Of a DNA stretch of 64,000 nt, positions 24,726 through 33,279 are shown one piece after another. The notes under the pieces are model-generated. The model was given only the letters and a program-made list of their open reading frames with translations. It did not search any database and was not told the origin of the DNA. A program made the translations under genes and the position numbers. The stretch covers positions 310,001 through 374,000 of the forward strand of contig NZ_JAHHZF010000007.1 in the NCBI RefSeq assembly GCF_018729455.1. Direction: 5' to 3'. This DNA is from Prosthecodimorpha staleyi. Its GTDB lineage: Bacteria; Pseudomonadota; Alphaproteobacteria; Rhizobiales; Ancalomicrobiaceae. The stretch's first letter is position 1. The number at the start of each line of letters is the position of its first letter.

Positions 24726-25481
24726 ATGGCCTTGAAGGGTTTGTCGGGACGCGTCGCCCTTGTGACGGGCGGCGCCGGAGCGCTCGGCGTCGCGGTGGTG
24801 GATCGGCTCCTGGCGGAGGGGTGCCGGGTGGTGGCGGTCGATCGCGACGCGGCCGCGCTTGCCGATCTCCTGGCCGGCCGCGATGGCGGAAACCTGCACA
24901 CCATCGCGGCCGATCTCGCCGAGGAGGCGGAGGTCGCGGACTGTGTCGCGGGGGCCGTTTCGCGCTTCGGCCGGGTCGATCTGTTGGCCAACGCGGTCGG
25001 CATTCTGGGCCGGTCCGGCCGCATCGTCGATCTCGACGTTGCGGATTTCGATGCCGTCTATCGCGTCAATGTCCGCGCCGTGTTCCTGGTCATGAAACAT
25101 GTCCTGCGGCGGATGATCGAGCAGGGCGAGGGCGGTTCCCTGGTCAATTTCGCCTCGGTCGCCGCCCTGAAAGGACGGGCCGATCGGTCGCTCTACGGGG
25201 CTTCGAAACGTGCGGTCGTGGCCCTGACCGCATCGGCCGCGGCCGAATATGGCGAGCTTGGCATTCGGGTCAATGCGGTCGCTCCCGGGGCGATCGAAAG
25301 CCCCATGTTCCACACTCTGGCCGGGACGGCGGGCGCCGGTCCATGGGGCGCGTCCGGCCGGCCGATCGCCAGAACGGGACGGCCGGACGAGGTCGCGGCC
25401 CTCGTCGCCTTCCTGCTCAGCGACGAGGCGTCCTACTGCACCGGCGCAGTCCACACCGTCGACGGCGGGTTGCTGGGTTGA
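24726..25481 (+). CDS. Short-chain dehydrogenase/reductase (SDR) 1
   Basis: 251-residue classical SDR. The cofactor motif TGGAGALG is near residue 15, ANAVG is in place of NNAG, and the catalytic Ser is followed by Y-x-x-x-K (YGASK). The end ITG-like CTGAVHTVDGGLLG is usual. An Asp in VVAVDRD after the second beta strand suggests NAD(H) rather than NADP(H). It starts with the ATG at 24726. It probably oxidises a hydroxyl group of a pathway intermediate; the substrate is unknown. Confidence 0.9.
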   Translation: MALKGLSGRVALVTGGAGALGVAVVDRLLAEGCRVVAVDRDAAALADLLAGRDGGNLHTIAADLAEEAEVADCVAGAVSRFGRVDLLANAVGILGRSGRIVDLDVADFDAVYRVNVRAVFLVMKHVLRRMIEQGEGGSLVNFASVAALKGRADRSLYGASKRAVVALTASAAAEYGELGIRVNAVAPGAIESPMFHTLAGTAGAGPWGASGRPIARTGRPDEVAALVAFLLSDEASYCTGAVHTVDGGLLG

Positions 25482-25498
25482 AGGGAGACGACACGGGC

Positions 25499-26269
25499 AT
25501 GATCGCACCGGCGGCAACGCATACGGATCTGAGCGGCCGGCTGGCCGTGGTGACGGGGGCTGCCAACGGCATCGGCCGGGCCTCCGCCCTTCATCTGGCC
25601 CGCAACGGGGCCGACCTGGTTCTGATCGACATCCAGGAGGCGGCGCTGGCCGAGGTCGCCGACGCCATTCTGGGTTTCGGACGCAAGGCCCATCCGATGA
25701 CGGTCGACTGCCTGCAGCGACCGGCCATCCAGGAGGCCTTCGCCCAGATCGATCGCGATCTCGGAGCGGTCGACATCCTGCTCAACAATGTCGGGCAGAG
25801 CGCGCGCGAGCGGGCTTCGGAATTCTGGTGCTCCGAGCCGGAGACCTGGGATTTCATCCTGCAGCTCAACCTCGCCGCGACGATGACCTGCTGCCGGGCC
25901 GTGGTTCCGGGCATGCGCGAACGCGGACGCGGCAAGATCGTCTCCATCGCGTCGGAAGCGGCCTATATGGGCTCGCTCGGTGTCGCCGACTATGCCGCCG
26001 CCAAGGCGGGGGTCATCGGCCTGACCCGGGCGCTCGCCCGCGAACTGGCGCCGTTTCACGTCAACGTCAACGCCATCTGCCCCGGACCGATCCGAACCGC
26101 CGCGGCCGACCGGTTGCCGATCTGGGAGCAGTATCTGAAAGAAACGCCCATGGCCTTTGCGGGTGAACCGCAGGACATCGCCAATGCGGTGGTTTTCTTT
26201 GCCAGCGATCAAAGTCGCTACATCACCGGCCAATCCCTGATCGTCAATGGCGGCCGTTGGTGGAGCTGA
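25499..26269 (+). CDS. Short-chain dehydrogenase/reductase (SDR) 2
   Basis: 256-residue classical SDR with TGAANGIG, NNVG, a Ser thirteen residues before the catalytic Y-x-x-x-K (YAAAK), and an NAD-type Asp in LVLIDIQ. The terminus YITGQSLIVNGGRWWS is standard for the family. The start is the ATG at 25499, 17 bases after SDR 1 with GGGAGA upstream. The two SDRs share only family-level similarity, so they are probably successive steps or different stereospecificities. Confidence 0.9.
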   Translation: MIAPAATHTDLSGRLAVVTGAANGIGRASALHLARNGADLVLIDIQEAALAEVADAILGFGRKAHPMTVDCLQRPAIQEAFAQIDRDLGAVDILLNNVGQSARERASEFWCSEPETWDFILQLNLAATMTCCRAVVPGMRERGRGKIVSIASEAAYMGSLGVADYAAAKAGVIGLTRALARELAPFHVNVNAICPGPIRTAAADRLPIWEQYLKETPMAFAGEPQDIANAVVFFASDQSRYITGQSLIVNGGRWWS

Positions 26270-26313
26270 ACGGAATACAGAAGCAGACAACGACGTATCT
26301 GGGAGGAGTTTCG

Positions 26314-27579
26314 ATGCAGGGTCTCAATCGCCGGCAGTTGCTGTCGGGCATATCGGGCCTCGCCGTGGCGGGCGTTGCGGGCGCACCCTTCATGCCGGTT
26401 TGGGCGCAAGGCGCGCCGATCCGGCTCGGCTTCGTCGGGCCGTTGAGCGGCGCGCAGGAAATTCTCGGCGCGCCGATGCTGCTCGGCGCCCAGATCGCGG
26501 CCGAGCAGATCAACGCGGCCGGCGGCGTTCTGGGCCGGCGCCTTGAAATCGTGGCCCGCGACGACAAGGCGGCGGGGCCGGAAGCCGTGAAACAGGCGCA
26601 GGGTCTGGTCGGCGAAGGCGTGACGCTGATGTTCGGCGCCATCCAGACCGCCGTGGCCCTGGCCATCATGCCCATGCTGCAGCAAAGCAACGCCTCGCTG
26701 ATTTCCTGCGCGGCCATTGCGGACAGCCTCACCCACGAAGCGTTCGTTCCGCATTACTTCCGCATCAGCGACAATTCCTACATGCGCTACCGGGCGCTCG
26801 CCCATGTGATGGCGCAGAAATATCCGACCGTCACCAAATGGACCGGCATCTTCCCGGATGCGGCCTATGGGCATCAGTCCTGGGACGGCTTCGTCGATGG
26901 TCTGAAGCAATATTATCCGGAGATCGCGAAGACGAAAGTCGAGATCGCAGAACCGGTCCTGACCAAGTTCGGCGCCACCGACTTCAAGACGCAGCTGACC
27001 AGCCTTGCCCGAACCCCCTCGGAGGGTCTGTTCAACAATACCAACGGGGCGGATGCGGTCACGCTGCTGTCTCAGTATGCTGGCATGGGCCTCGACCGGA
27101 AGTTCAAGGTGATCGCCGACGGGGCCAACGAGTTCAACGTTCCCAAGGCGCTCGGCAAGCGGATGGTGCCGAATTTCTGGACCGCCATGCACTGGTACTT
27201 CGGCGGCTACCAGGACAGCCCGCTTGGCCGCCAGCTCTATGAGGCCTATGTGTCCAAGACGGGGGACAAGTTCCCGCTCGGCTATGTCGAGCAGGGCCAC
27301 GCTGCGGTCATCGCCTACGCCAAGGGAATCGAGAAGGCCGGCGGAGCCGATGCGTCCGCGGTGGTGAAGGCGCTGGAAGGCCTGTCGTTCGACACCGCCA
27401 AGGGCCGCCGCACCTTCCGGGCCGAGGATCATCAGGCGGTCCTGGACGTGAACTTCGTCAAGTTTGATCTGGACGGCTCGGATGCCGGATGGAAGGTCGG
27501 CGATTTCGTCCGGGTCGCGGGAGCGGATGTGATCGAAGCGCCGACGCCGGGCAAGGCCGTCGAGTTCAAGTTCAAGTAA
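26314..27579 (+). CDS. Branched-chain-amino-acid-type ABC substrate-binding protein 2
   Basis: 421-residue Peripla_BP_6 protein with a Tat-like signal (NRRQLLSGISGLAVAGVAG, cleavage near VWAQ). It aligns along its whole length with the 23411 protein; shared blocks include ADSLTHE-F, FGATDFK/FGAIDFK and EDHQ-V-DVN. The ATG at 26314 has GGGAGGAG seven bases upstream. Having two related binding proteins for one LivHMGF set suggests that two related ligands feed the same channel. Confidence 0.9.
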   Translation: MQGLNRRQLLSGISGLAVAGVAGAPFMPVWAQGAPIRLGFVGPLSGAQEILGAPMLLGAQIAAEQINAAGGVLGRRLEIVARDDKAAGPEAVKQAQGLVGEGVTLMFGAIQTAVALAIMPMLQQSNASLISCAAIADSLTHEAFVPHYFRISDNSYMRYRALAHVMAQKYPTVTKWTGIFPDAAYGHQSWDGFVDGLKQYYPEIAKTKVEIAEPVLTKFGATDFKTQLTSLARTPSEGLFNNTNGADAVTLLSQYAGMGLDRKFKVIADGANEFNVPKALGKRMVPNFWTAMHWYFGGYQDSPLGRQLYEAYVSKTGDKFPLGYVEQGHAAVIAYAKGIEKAGGADASAVVKALEGLSFDTAKGRRTFRAEDHQAVLDVNFVKFDLDGSDAGWKVGDFVRVAGADVIEAPTPGKAVEFKFK

Positions 27580-27596
27580 GGCGGAGACTGCAGGCG

Positions 27597-29243
27597 ATGC
27601 GTCAGGACGTAAGCGGTTGGTCGGTCCGGTGGGATTCCGAAAGGGCGTCCCAGCTCAAGGCGGAGGGCGCCTGGGCCGACAAGACCATCGCCGACTATGC
27701 CGAGGCGATGATGGCGAGCGATCCGGACAGGGTCCTCGTCATCGAGCGGGAGCGCACCTTCACGGTGCGCATGCTTTACACGGAGGCGCAGCGCCTCGCC
27801 CGCGCCCTGATCCAGCGCGGCTATCGGCCCGGTGATACGGTCTCGTTCCAGTTGCCCAACTGGTACGAGACGGTGGTGATCAGCCTTGCGGCCGCCATGG
27901 CCGGGCTGGTCGTGCATCCGCTGGTGCCGATCTACCGGGACCTCGAAGTCGGCTTCATGCTCGGCGATTCGCGCAGCCGGCTCATCTTCATTCCGGGCTC
28001 GTTTCGCAATTTCGACTACAAGGACATGATGCGCCGCCTGGGATCGCGCCTGCCGCGGCCGGTCGACGTGGTGGTCCTGCGCGACGACGAAGACGAATTC
28101 ATCGGCTATGAAGGCTTGCTGGCCGAGGCCGATCCGGCCACGCCGCTGCCGGGCGCCGATCCGGATGCGGTGAAGATCATCATGTACACGTCCGGCACCA
28201 CCGGACGCGCCAAGGGCGTCCTGCACAGCCACAATTCCCTGCAGGCCGAGAACCGGATGCGGCTGACGCATCTTTCTTTGACCCCGCGCGACGTGATGTT
28301 CAATCCCTCGCCCGTGACCCATGTCACCGGCGCGCTCTACTCGCTCTGTCTGCCTTTCACGGTCGGCGTCACCACGGTCATGCTCGACATTTGGGACATC
28401 CCGCTGGCGCTCGACATGATGCGCCGGCGCCAGGTAAACGGCATCGTGGCGGCGACGATCTTTCTGCAAGGGCTGGTGGATGAGGCCAAGCGGCAAGGCG
28501 AGAGCCTGCCGCATCTGCGCTTCTTCCTGTGCGGCGGCGCGCAGGTGCCGCCCGACCTCGTCCGCGAAGCGGCGCAGGTCTTCCCCAACTGCATTCCTTC
28601 GCGCATCTACGGGTCGACCGAGGTCCCCTGCATCACCGCCGGGGTCAACAGCCGCAGTATGATCGAACAGGGCGCGACAACCGACGGCGAGATATGGCTG
28701 GCCGAGGCGCGCATCGTCGATCCGCAATCGGGTGCGCCGGTCGAGGCCGGACAGGAAGGGGAAATCATCGCGCGCGCGCCGCAGATGTTCCTCGGCTATG
28801 CGCGCACCGAGGACAACGCCGATGCCTTCGACCCGGACGGCTTCTTCAAGATGGGCGATCTCGGCCGCATCTCCGAGGGTCGCTTCGTTACGGTGACGGG
28901 CCGCAAGAAGGACCTGATCATTCGCGCCGGCGAGAATATCAGCCCCAAGGAAATCGAAGACATCCTGTTCAATCATCCGGCCATCGAGGACATCGCCATC
29001 GTGGCCATGCCGAACGAGCGGACCGGCGAGGCTGCCTGCGCCTTCGTGATCCCCCGCGAGGGGCAGCGGGTCGATCTGCAGACCCTGAAAAGCTACCTGG
29101 TCGAAGCCGGCACGGCGATGCAGAAGATCCCGGAGAGGATCGAGATCGTCACGGAATTTCCACGCACCAGCGTCGGCAAGGTGCGCAAGGATGTCCTCAG
29201 GACGATCATCCGCGACAAGCTCCAGGCGGAGACGGCACGATGA
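27597..29243 (+). CDS. Acyl-CoA synthetase / AMP-dependent ligase
   Basis: 548-residue ANL-superfamily ligase that activates a carboxylic acid with ATP and CoA. Motifs are the P-loop IIMYTSGTTGRAKGV near residues 190-205, YGSTE, the hinge region FKMGDLGRISEGRFVTVTGRKKDLIIRAGENISPKEIE and the catalytic Lys region TSVGKVRKD near the C-terminus. The ATG at 27597 follows GGCGGAGACTGCAGGCG. The stop overlaps the SDR 3 start. It lies just after the second binding protein, so it likely activates the imported acid. Confidence 0.92.
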   Translation: MRQDVSGWSVRWDSERASQLKAEGAWADKTIADYAEAMMASDPDRVLVIERERTFTVRMLYTEAQRLARALIQRGYRPGDTVSFQLPNWYETVVISLAAAMAGLVVHPLVPIYRDLEVGFMLGDSRSRLIFIPGSFRNFDYKDMMRRLGSRLPRPVDVVVLRDDEDEFIGYEGLLAEADPATPLPGADPDAVKIIMYTSGTTGRAKGVLHSHNSLQAENRMRLTHLSLTPRDVMFNPSPVTHVTGALYSLCLPFTVGVTTVMLDIWDIPLALDMMRRRQVNGIVAATIFLQGLVDEAKRQGESLPHLRFFLCGGAQVPPDLVREAAQVFPNCIPSRIYGSTEVPCITAGVNSRSMIEQGATTDGEIWLAEARIVDPQSGAPVEAGQEGEIIARAPQMFLGYARTEDNADAFDPDGFFKMGDLGRISEGRFVTVTGRKKDLIIRAGENISPKEIEDILFNHPAIEDIAIVAMPNERTGEAACAFVIPREGQRVDLQTLKSYLVEAGTAMQKIPERIEIVTEFPRTSVGKVRKDVLRTIIRDKLQAETAR

Positions 29244-29983
29244 GCGGGCGTCTCGCCGGGCGGCGCATCCTGATCACCGGCGCCGCCTCGGGAATCGGAC
29301 GGGCGACCGCCGAACTGTTCGCCGCCGAGGGCGCGGCCCTTGCGCTGATCGACCGGGACGCGCCACCCGCGCTGGAGACGGTCGCGACGGCCGTCGAACC
29401 CGTGCTCCTCGGCGCCGACGTCTCGGACGAGAACTCTGTTCAGGTCGCCGTGGCGGCGGCCGCAGCGGCGCTGGGTGGGCTGGACGGGATCGTCAATGCC
29501 GCCGGCATCTTTCCGGTCGCCAAGCTCGAGGACACCACGCTCGAGCTCTGGAACCGGACGCTGGCGGTCAACCTCACCGGACCGTTTCTGGTGATCCGGG
29601 CGGCCTTGCCGCATCTGAAGGCGGCCCGTTCGGCGACCATCGTCAATGTGAGTTCCGGCTCGGCCATCGTGCCCTATCCGGATCTGGGCGCCTATGGGGC
29701 GAGCAAGGGCGGATTGGCCGTGGCCTCCAAGGTCTGGGCCGCGGAACTGGGCCCCACGATCCGGGTGAATGTGGTGGCGCCCGGCATGACGCGCACCCGG
29801 ATGGTGACCGACTGGCACCCGGAGCCGGACCGGCTCGCGGACCGCGCCAAGGCGCTCTACGCCCTGCAGCGCATCGCGGAACCGGCGGAGATCGCCGCAG
29901 CCATTCTGTTCCTGACCGGCGACGAATCCAGCGTGGTGACCGGCGCCACCTTGGTTGCCGATGGGGGCCGCACCTTCCACTGA
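29240..29983 (+). CDS. Short-chain dehydrogenase/reductase (SDR) 3
   Basis: 247-residue classical SDR: TGAASGIG near residue 14, NAAG, the Ser in VNVSSGS, YGASK, and a C-terminal VVTGATLVADGG. An Asp in ALIDRD predicts NAD(H). It is translationally coupled to the acyl-CoA ligase (four-base overlap), so it belongs to that operon and closes it before the intergenic promoter D. Confidence 0.9.
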   Translation: MSGRLAGRRILITGAASGIGRATAELFAAEGAALALIDRDAPPALETVATAVEPVLLGADVSDENSVQVAVAAAAAALGGLDGIVNAAGIFPVAKLEDTTLELWNRTLAVNLTGPFLVIRAALPHLKAARSATIVNVSSGSAIVPYPDLGAYGASKGGLAVASKVWAAELGPTIRVNVVAPGMTRTRMVTDWHPEPDRLADRAKALYALQRIAEPAEIAAAILFLTGDESSVVTGATLVADGGRTFH

Positions 29984-30026
29984 CGCCTCGCGCCAGAGCG
30001 CCGGAGGCGGCGGCGCGTGCATAAAA

Positions 30027-30083
30027 TCGAAATCGAATTAAAATTCGAAAACTGTTGACGGACCGATCCTGTCGCCATACCGT
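30027..30083 (+). promoter_or_regulatory. Promoter with near-perfect palindromic element, site D (acyl-CoA dehydrogenase/Liv operon)
   Basis: At 30027-30048 the sequence matches TCGAAA-N2-GAATTC-N2-TTTCGA with two mismatches and contains TCGAATT-AA-AATTCGA. A -35 TTGACG is at 30055-30060 and a -10-like TACCGT at 30078-30083 (17-base spacer). This promoter would drive the eight-gene operon 30137-37446. Confidence 0.68.
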
Positions 30084-30136
30084 CGGCGACAAGCGAGGGA
30101 TGCGCGGTCCGCTCCTCCAAATCGTGGGAACGCAAG

Positions 30137-31339
30137 ATGGAGTTCGAGTTCACGGATCAGGACAAGGCCTTCCGCGCGGAGGTGCAGGCCTTTCTGCGCG
30201 ATGCCGTGCCGGCCGACATCGCGCGCCGCACCCGCAGCCTCGTCCACACGCCGAAGGACGATCTGGTGCGCTGGAACCGCATCCTGTTCGAAAAGGGCTG
30301 GGTCGCCCCGCACTGGCCCAAGGCCTTCGGCGGCACCGGCTGGACGCCGATGCAGATCTATATTTTCGAGGAAGAATGCGCGGCGGCGGACGCCCCGTTT
30401 CTCAGCTATTTCGGCCTGCGTCTGATCGGACCCCTGCTTTACACCTTCGGCTCGGAGGCCCACCGCGCCGAGCATATTCCGGGCATCCTGTCGGGCGACG
30501 TGTTCTGGTGTCAGGGGTTCTCGGAACCGTCATCCGGGTCCGATCTCGCCTCGCTCAAGACCCGCGCGGTCCGCGACGGCGACAGCTGGGTGATCACCGG
30601 CCAGAAGCTCTGGACCACCGAGGCTCACTTCGCCGACAAGATGTTCTGCCTCGCCCGCACCGACCCGGATCTGCGGCCGCAGAAGGGCGGTCTGTCGATC
30701 CTTTTCCTCGACATGAACCAGCCCGGCGTGACCGTCCGCCCCATCGTGACCATCGATGGCGGCCACAGCGTCAACGAGGTTTTCCTGGACGAGGTCCGGG
30801 TGCCGGCCAGCGATGTACTCGGCCGCGTCGGCCAGGGCTGGGACCAGGCGAAGTTCCTGCTCGGCCACGAGCGGGTCACAAACGCTCAGGTGCCCCGCTC
30901 CAAGCGTGAACTGGCCCTGCTGCGCACCATCGCCCTGAAGGAAACCCGCGGCGGCATTGCTTTGGCCGAAATGCGGACCGTCCGCGAGCGGATCGCGGAA
31001 ATCGAGATCGATCTGGCCGCATTGGAATGGTCGGTGCTGCGCGAACTCTTCGCGACCCCCGGCGGCGCGAAGAGCCAGGGCACGGCCTCGGCCCTCAAGA
31101 TCGTCGGCAGCGAAATTCAGCAACGCATCGCGGATCTCACCGCGGATCTGCTCGGCGCGAAAGCCATGGCGGCCATCGCCGCCGCCTCCGATCGGCCCAA
31201 CGAACGACCCGGCGATGCCGCCGACCATGCGGTCGGCGTGGTGGAGCGGCAGTTGTTCTTCCGGGCAACCACAATCTACGCCGGCACCAACGAGATTCAG
31301 CGCGAGATCATCGCGCGCGAACTCTTTGCCGGCCGCTGA
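30137..31339 (+). CDS. Acyl-CoA dehydrogenase 1
   Basis: 400-residue flavoprotein of the acyl-CoA dehydrogenase family, which introduces an alpha-beta double bond into an acyl-CoA. Visible are the FAD/substrate stretch WCQGFSEPSSGSDLASLKTRA, ITGQKLWTTEAH and the C-terminal YAGTNEIQREIIARELF. The position that carries the catalytic Glu in medium-chain enzymes is Ala here (YAGT), so the base must be elsewhere, as in isovaleryl-type enzymes. It is first in its operon, 18 bases before a second dehydrogenase. The pair may form a heteromer. Confidence 0.92.
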   Translation: MEFEFTDQDKAFRAEVQAFLRDAVPADIARRTRSLVHTPKDDLVRWNRILFEKGWVAPHWPKAFGGTGWTPMQIYIFEEECAAADAPFLSYFGLRLIGPLLYTFGSEAHRAEHIPGILSGDVFWCQGFSEPSSGSDLASLKTRAVRDGDSWVITGQKLWTTEAHFADKMFCLARTDPDLRPQKGGLSILFLDMNQPGVTVRPIVTIDGGHSVNEVFLDEVRVPASDVLGRVGQGWDQAKFLLGHERVTNAQVPRSKRELALLRTIALKETRGGIALAEMRTVRERIAEIEIDLAALEWSVLRELFATPGGAKSQGTASALKIVGSEIQQRIADLTADLLGAKAMAAIAAASDRPNERPGDAADHAVGVVERQLFFRATTIYAGTNEIQREIIARELFAGR

Positions 31340-31357
31340 AGGAAAGGTGGGAGGTCC

Positions 31358-32488
31358 GTGAACTTTGCACTGACCGAAGAGCAGGCCCTGCTGCGCGACA
31401 GCATCGGGCGCTATCTGGCGGAGACGCAGGATTTCGAAGCGGCGCGCCGGATCATGCGCATGCCGAACGGCTTCTCGCGATCGCTTTGGCAGGGCCTCGC
31501 GGAACTGGGCCTGCCGGGACTTCTCGTTGCCGAGGCCGACGGCGGGCTGGGGGGCAGCCTGACCGACGCTGCGCTCGCCGCCGAGGAACTCGGGCGCCAT
31601 CTCGCCGCCATTCCCTTCGCCACCTCCGCCGTGCTGGCCGCCCGGCTGCTGTCCGCGGCGCCGTCTGGCTCCGCGGCGCGCAGCCTGCTTGCCCGGATCG
31701 CCACCGGCGAAAGGATCGCCGCCGTGGCGCTCGACGAACCCGGCGGCGTCACCGGTCTTCCGCCCGTCGCCACGCGCGCGGTGCGGGTCTCCGGCGGGTA
31801 CCGGCTGTCGGGGCGCAAGATCGTGGTCATCGACGGCGCCATCGCGGACGATTTGCTCGTCTCCGCCGATCTCGACGGCACCACCGCCCTGTTCCATGTC
31901 ACCGCGGATGGCTCCGGAAGCGCGCTCAATCGATATGCGACCGTCGACGGTCGCAGCGCGGCGGATCTCGCCATCGATGGCGCCGTTCTGTCGGAGGATG
32001 CGCTGGTTTTGGGAATCGGGGCGGCGGTCGCCCTGGACGACGGTCTCGATGCGGCCCGTCTGATGCTCGCCGCCGAGGCGCTGGGTCTGATGGAACGGGC
32101 CCTTGAGCTGACGATCGAGCAGCTCAAGACGCGGATGCAGTTCGGCCGGCGCTTGTCGGACTTCCAGGTCCTGACCCATCGGGTTTCCGAAATGGTGGTT
32201 CGGCGGGAAAGTGCCCGCTCGATCCTCTACCGCGGTCTCTCCCTGGCGAATGCGGACCCGCTGGACCGCGGACGGGCGATTTCGGCCACCATGGTTCGGG
32301 TGCTGCAGAGCGCCGAATTCATCGGCAGTCAGGCCATCCAGCTCCATGGCGGCATGGGCATGAGCGACGAAGGCATGGTCGGCCACATCTACAAGCGGCT
32401 GCGGGTGATCGGCAAAACCCACGGCGACCTGATCTGGCACATGGATCGGTTCATCGCAAACACAGCCGACGGGAGGGCGGTGGCATGA
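31358..32488 (+). CDS. Acyl-CoA dehydrogenase 2 (probable partner subunit)
   Basis: 376-residue acyl-CoA dehydrogenase-fold protein beginning MNFALTEEQALLRDSIGRYL from a GTG at 31358 with GGGAGG four bases upstream. The C-terminal part (IQLHGGMGMSDEGMVGHIYKRL) lacks the Y-x-G-T-x-x-I-Q block seen in its neighbour, and the middle is shorter. Adjacent, dissimilar dehydrogenase genes are known to encode alpha2-beta2 enzymes in sterol and cyclic-acid degradation; the same is inferred here. It overlaps the next gene by four bases. Confidence 0.88.
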   Translation: MNFALTEEQALLRDSIGRYLAETQDFEAARRIMRMPNGFSRSLWQGLAELGLPGLLVAEADGGLGGSLTDAALAAEELGRHLAAIPFATSAVLAARLLSAAPSGSAARSLLARIATGERIAAVALDEPGGVTGLPPVATRAVRVSGGYRLSGRKIVVIDGAIADDLLVSADLDGTTALFHVTADGSGSALNRYATVDGRSAADLAIDGAVLSEDALVLGIGAAVALDDGLDAARLMLAAEALGLMERALELTIEQLKTRMQFGRRLSDFQVLTHRVSEMVVRRESARSILYRGLSLANADPLDRGRAISATMVRVLQSAEFIGSQAIQLHGGMGMSDEGMVGHIYKRLRVIGKTHGDLIWHMDRFIANTADGRAVA

Positions 32489-33279
32489 CGCAGACGACCT
32501 ATCAATCGGTGACGATCGAGGTTGCGAACCGGATCGCGACGGTCACGCTGAACCGGCCCGAAGTCCTCAACGCGGTCGGGGCGGTGATGCATGCAGAGCT
32601 GCGCCATGTATTTCGCGATCTGGCCGAGCGGGAAGATTGCGACGTCGTGGTGCTGACCGGCGCCGGACGGGCCTTTTGTGCCGGGGGCGACCTCGCCTGG
32701 CTCCAATCGATGATTGACGAACCCGATCGCTTCCTCGCCATTCTGGAGGAGGCGAAGGGGATCGTCTTCTCCATGCTGGAACTGCCCAAGCCGATGATCT
32801 GCCGCATGAACGGCGATGCGATCGGCCTCGGCGCGACCTTGGCGCTGTGTTGCGACATGGTGGTGGCGTCCGAGACGGCCCGGTTCGGCGATACCCATGT
32901 CAGGGCCGGCCTCGTGGCCGGTGACGGCGCCGCCGTGATCCTCCCCTATGTGGTCGGCTACATGCGGGCGAAGGAAATGCTGCTGACCGGCGCGCTGATT
33001 TCGGCGCAGGAAGGCCGCGAGATGGGGCTGATCAACCACGTGGTTCCGGCCGCGGAGCTCGATGCCAAGGTGGCTCTGCTCGCCGGCCGCCTGGTCGGCG
33101 GTGCGACACGCGCCATTCGCTACACCAAGATCGCCCTGAACAGGAAGCTCCGCGCCTATGCGCAAGAGCAGATGGACATGCTCATGGCCTATGAGGCGCT
33201 GAGCAGCCGGTCGTCCGACCATGCCGAGGCGATCGACGCCATCCGGTCCGGCCGCAAGCCCGTCTTCAGCGGGCGATGA
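32485..33279 (+). CDS. Enoyl-CoA hydratase/isomerase (crotonase) family protein 2, non-canonical active site
   Basis: 264-residue crotonase. The oxyanion regions are AFCAGGDLAW and NGDAIGLGATLALCCDMVVA. The two glutamates of classical hydratases are replaced (Thr in GATLA, His in FGDTHVRAG); an Asp in VAGDGAA may be catalytic instead. This FGDTHVRAGLVAGDG type is seen in other degradative clusters but its chemistry is not settled to my knowledge. It starts with the ATG at 32485 overlapping dehydrogenase 2, and its stop overlaps the VOC gene. Confidence 0.87.
   Translation: MTQTTYQSVTIEVANRIATVTLNRPEVLNAVGAVMHAELRHVFRDLAEREDCDVVVLTGAGRAFCAGGDLAWLQSMIDEPDRFLAILEEAKGIVFSMLELPKPMICRMNGDAIGLGATLALCCDMVVASETARFGDTHVRAGLVAGDGAAVILPYVVGYMRAKEMLLTGALISAQEGREMGLINHVVPAAELDAKVALLAGRLVGGATRAIRYTKIALNRKLRAYAQEQMDMLMAYEALSSRSSDHAEAIDAIRSGRKPVFSGR

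Noticed and set aside
27597-29243. Calling the ligase a specific benzoate- or cyclohexanecarboxylate-CoA ligase
   Set aside because: General ANL motifs do not determine the acid; no ring-reduction or ring-cleavage gene with a clear identity supports a specific substrate.
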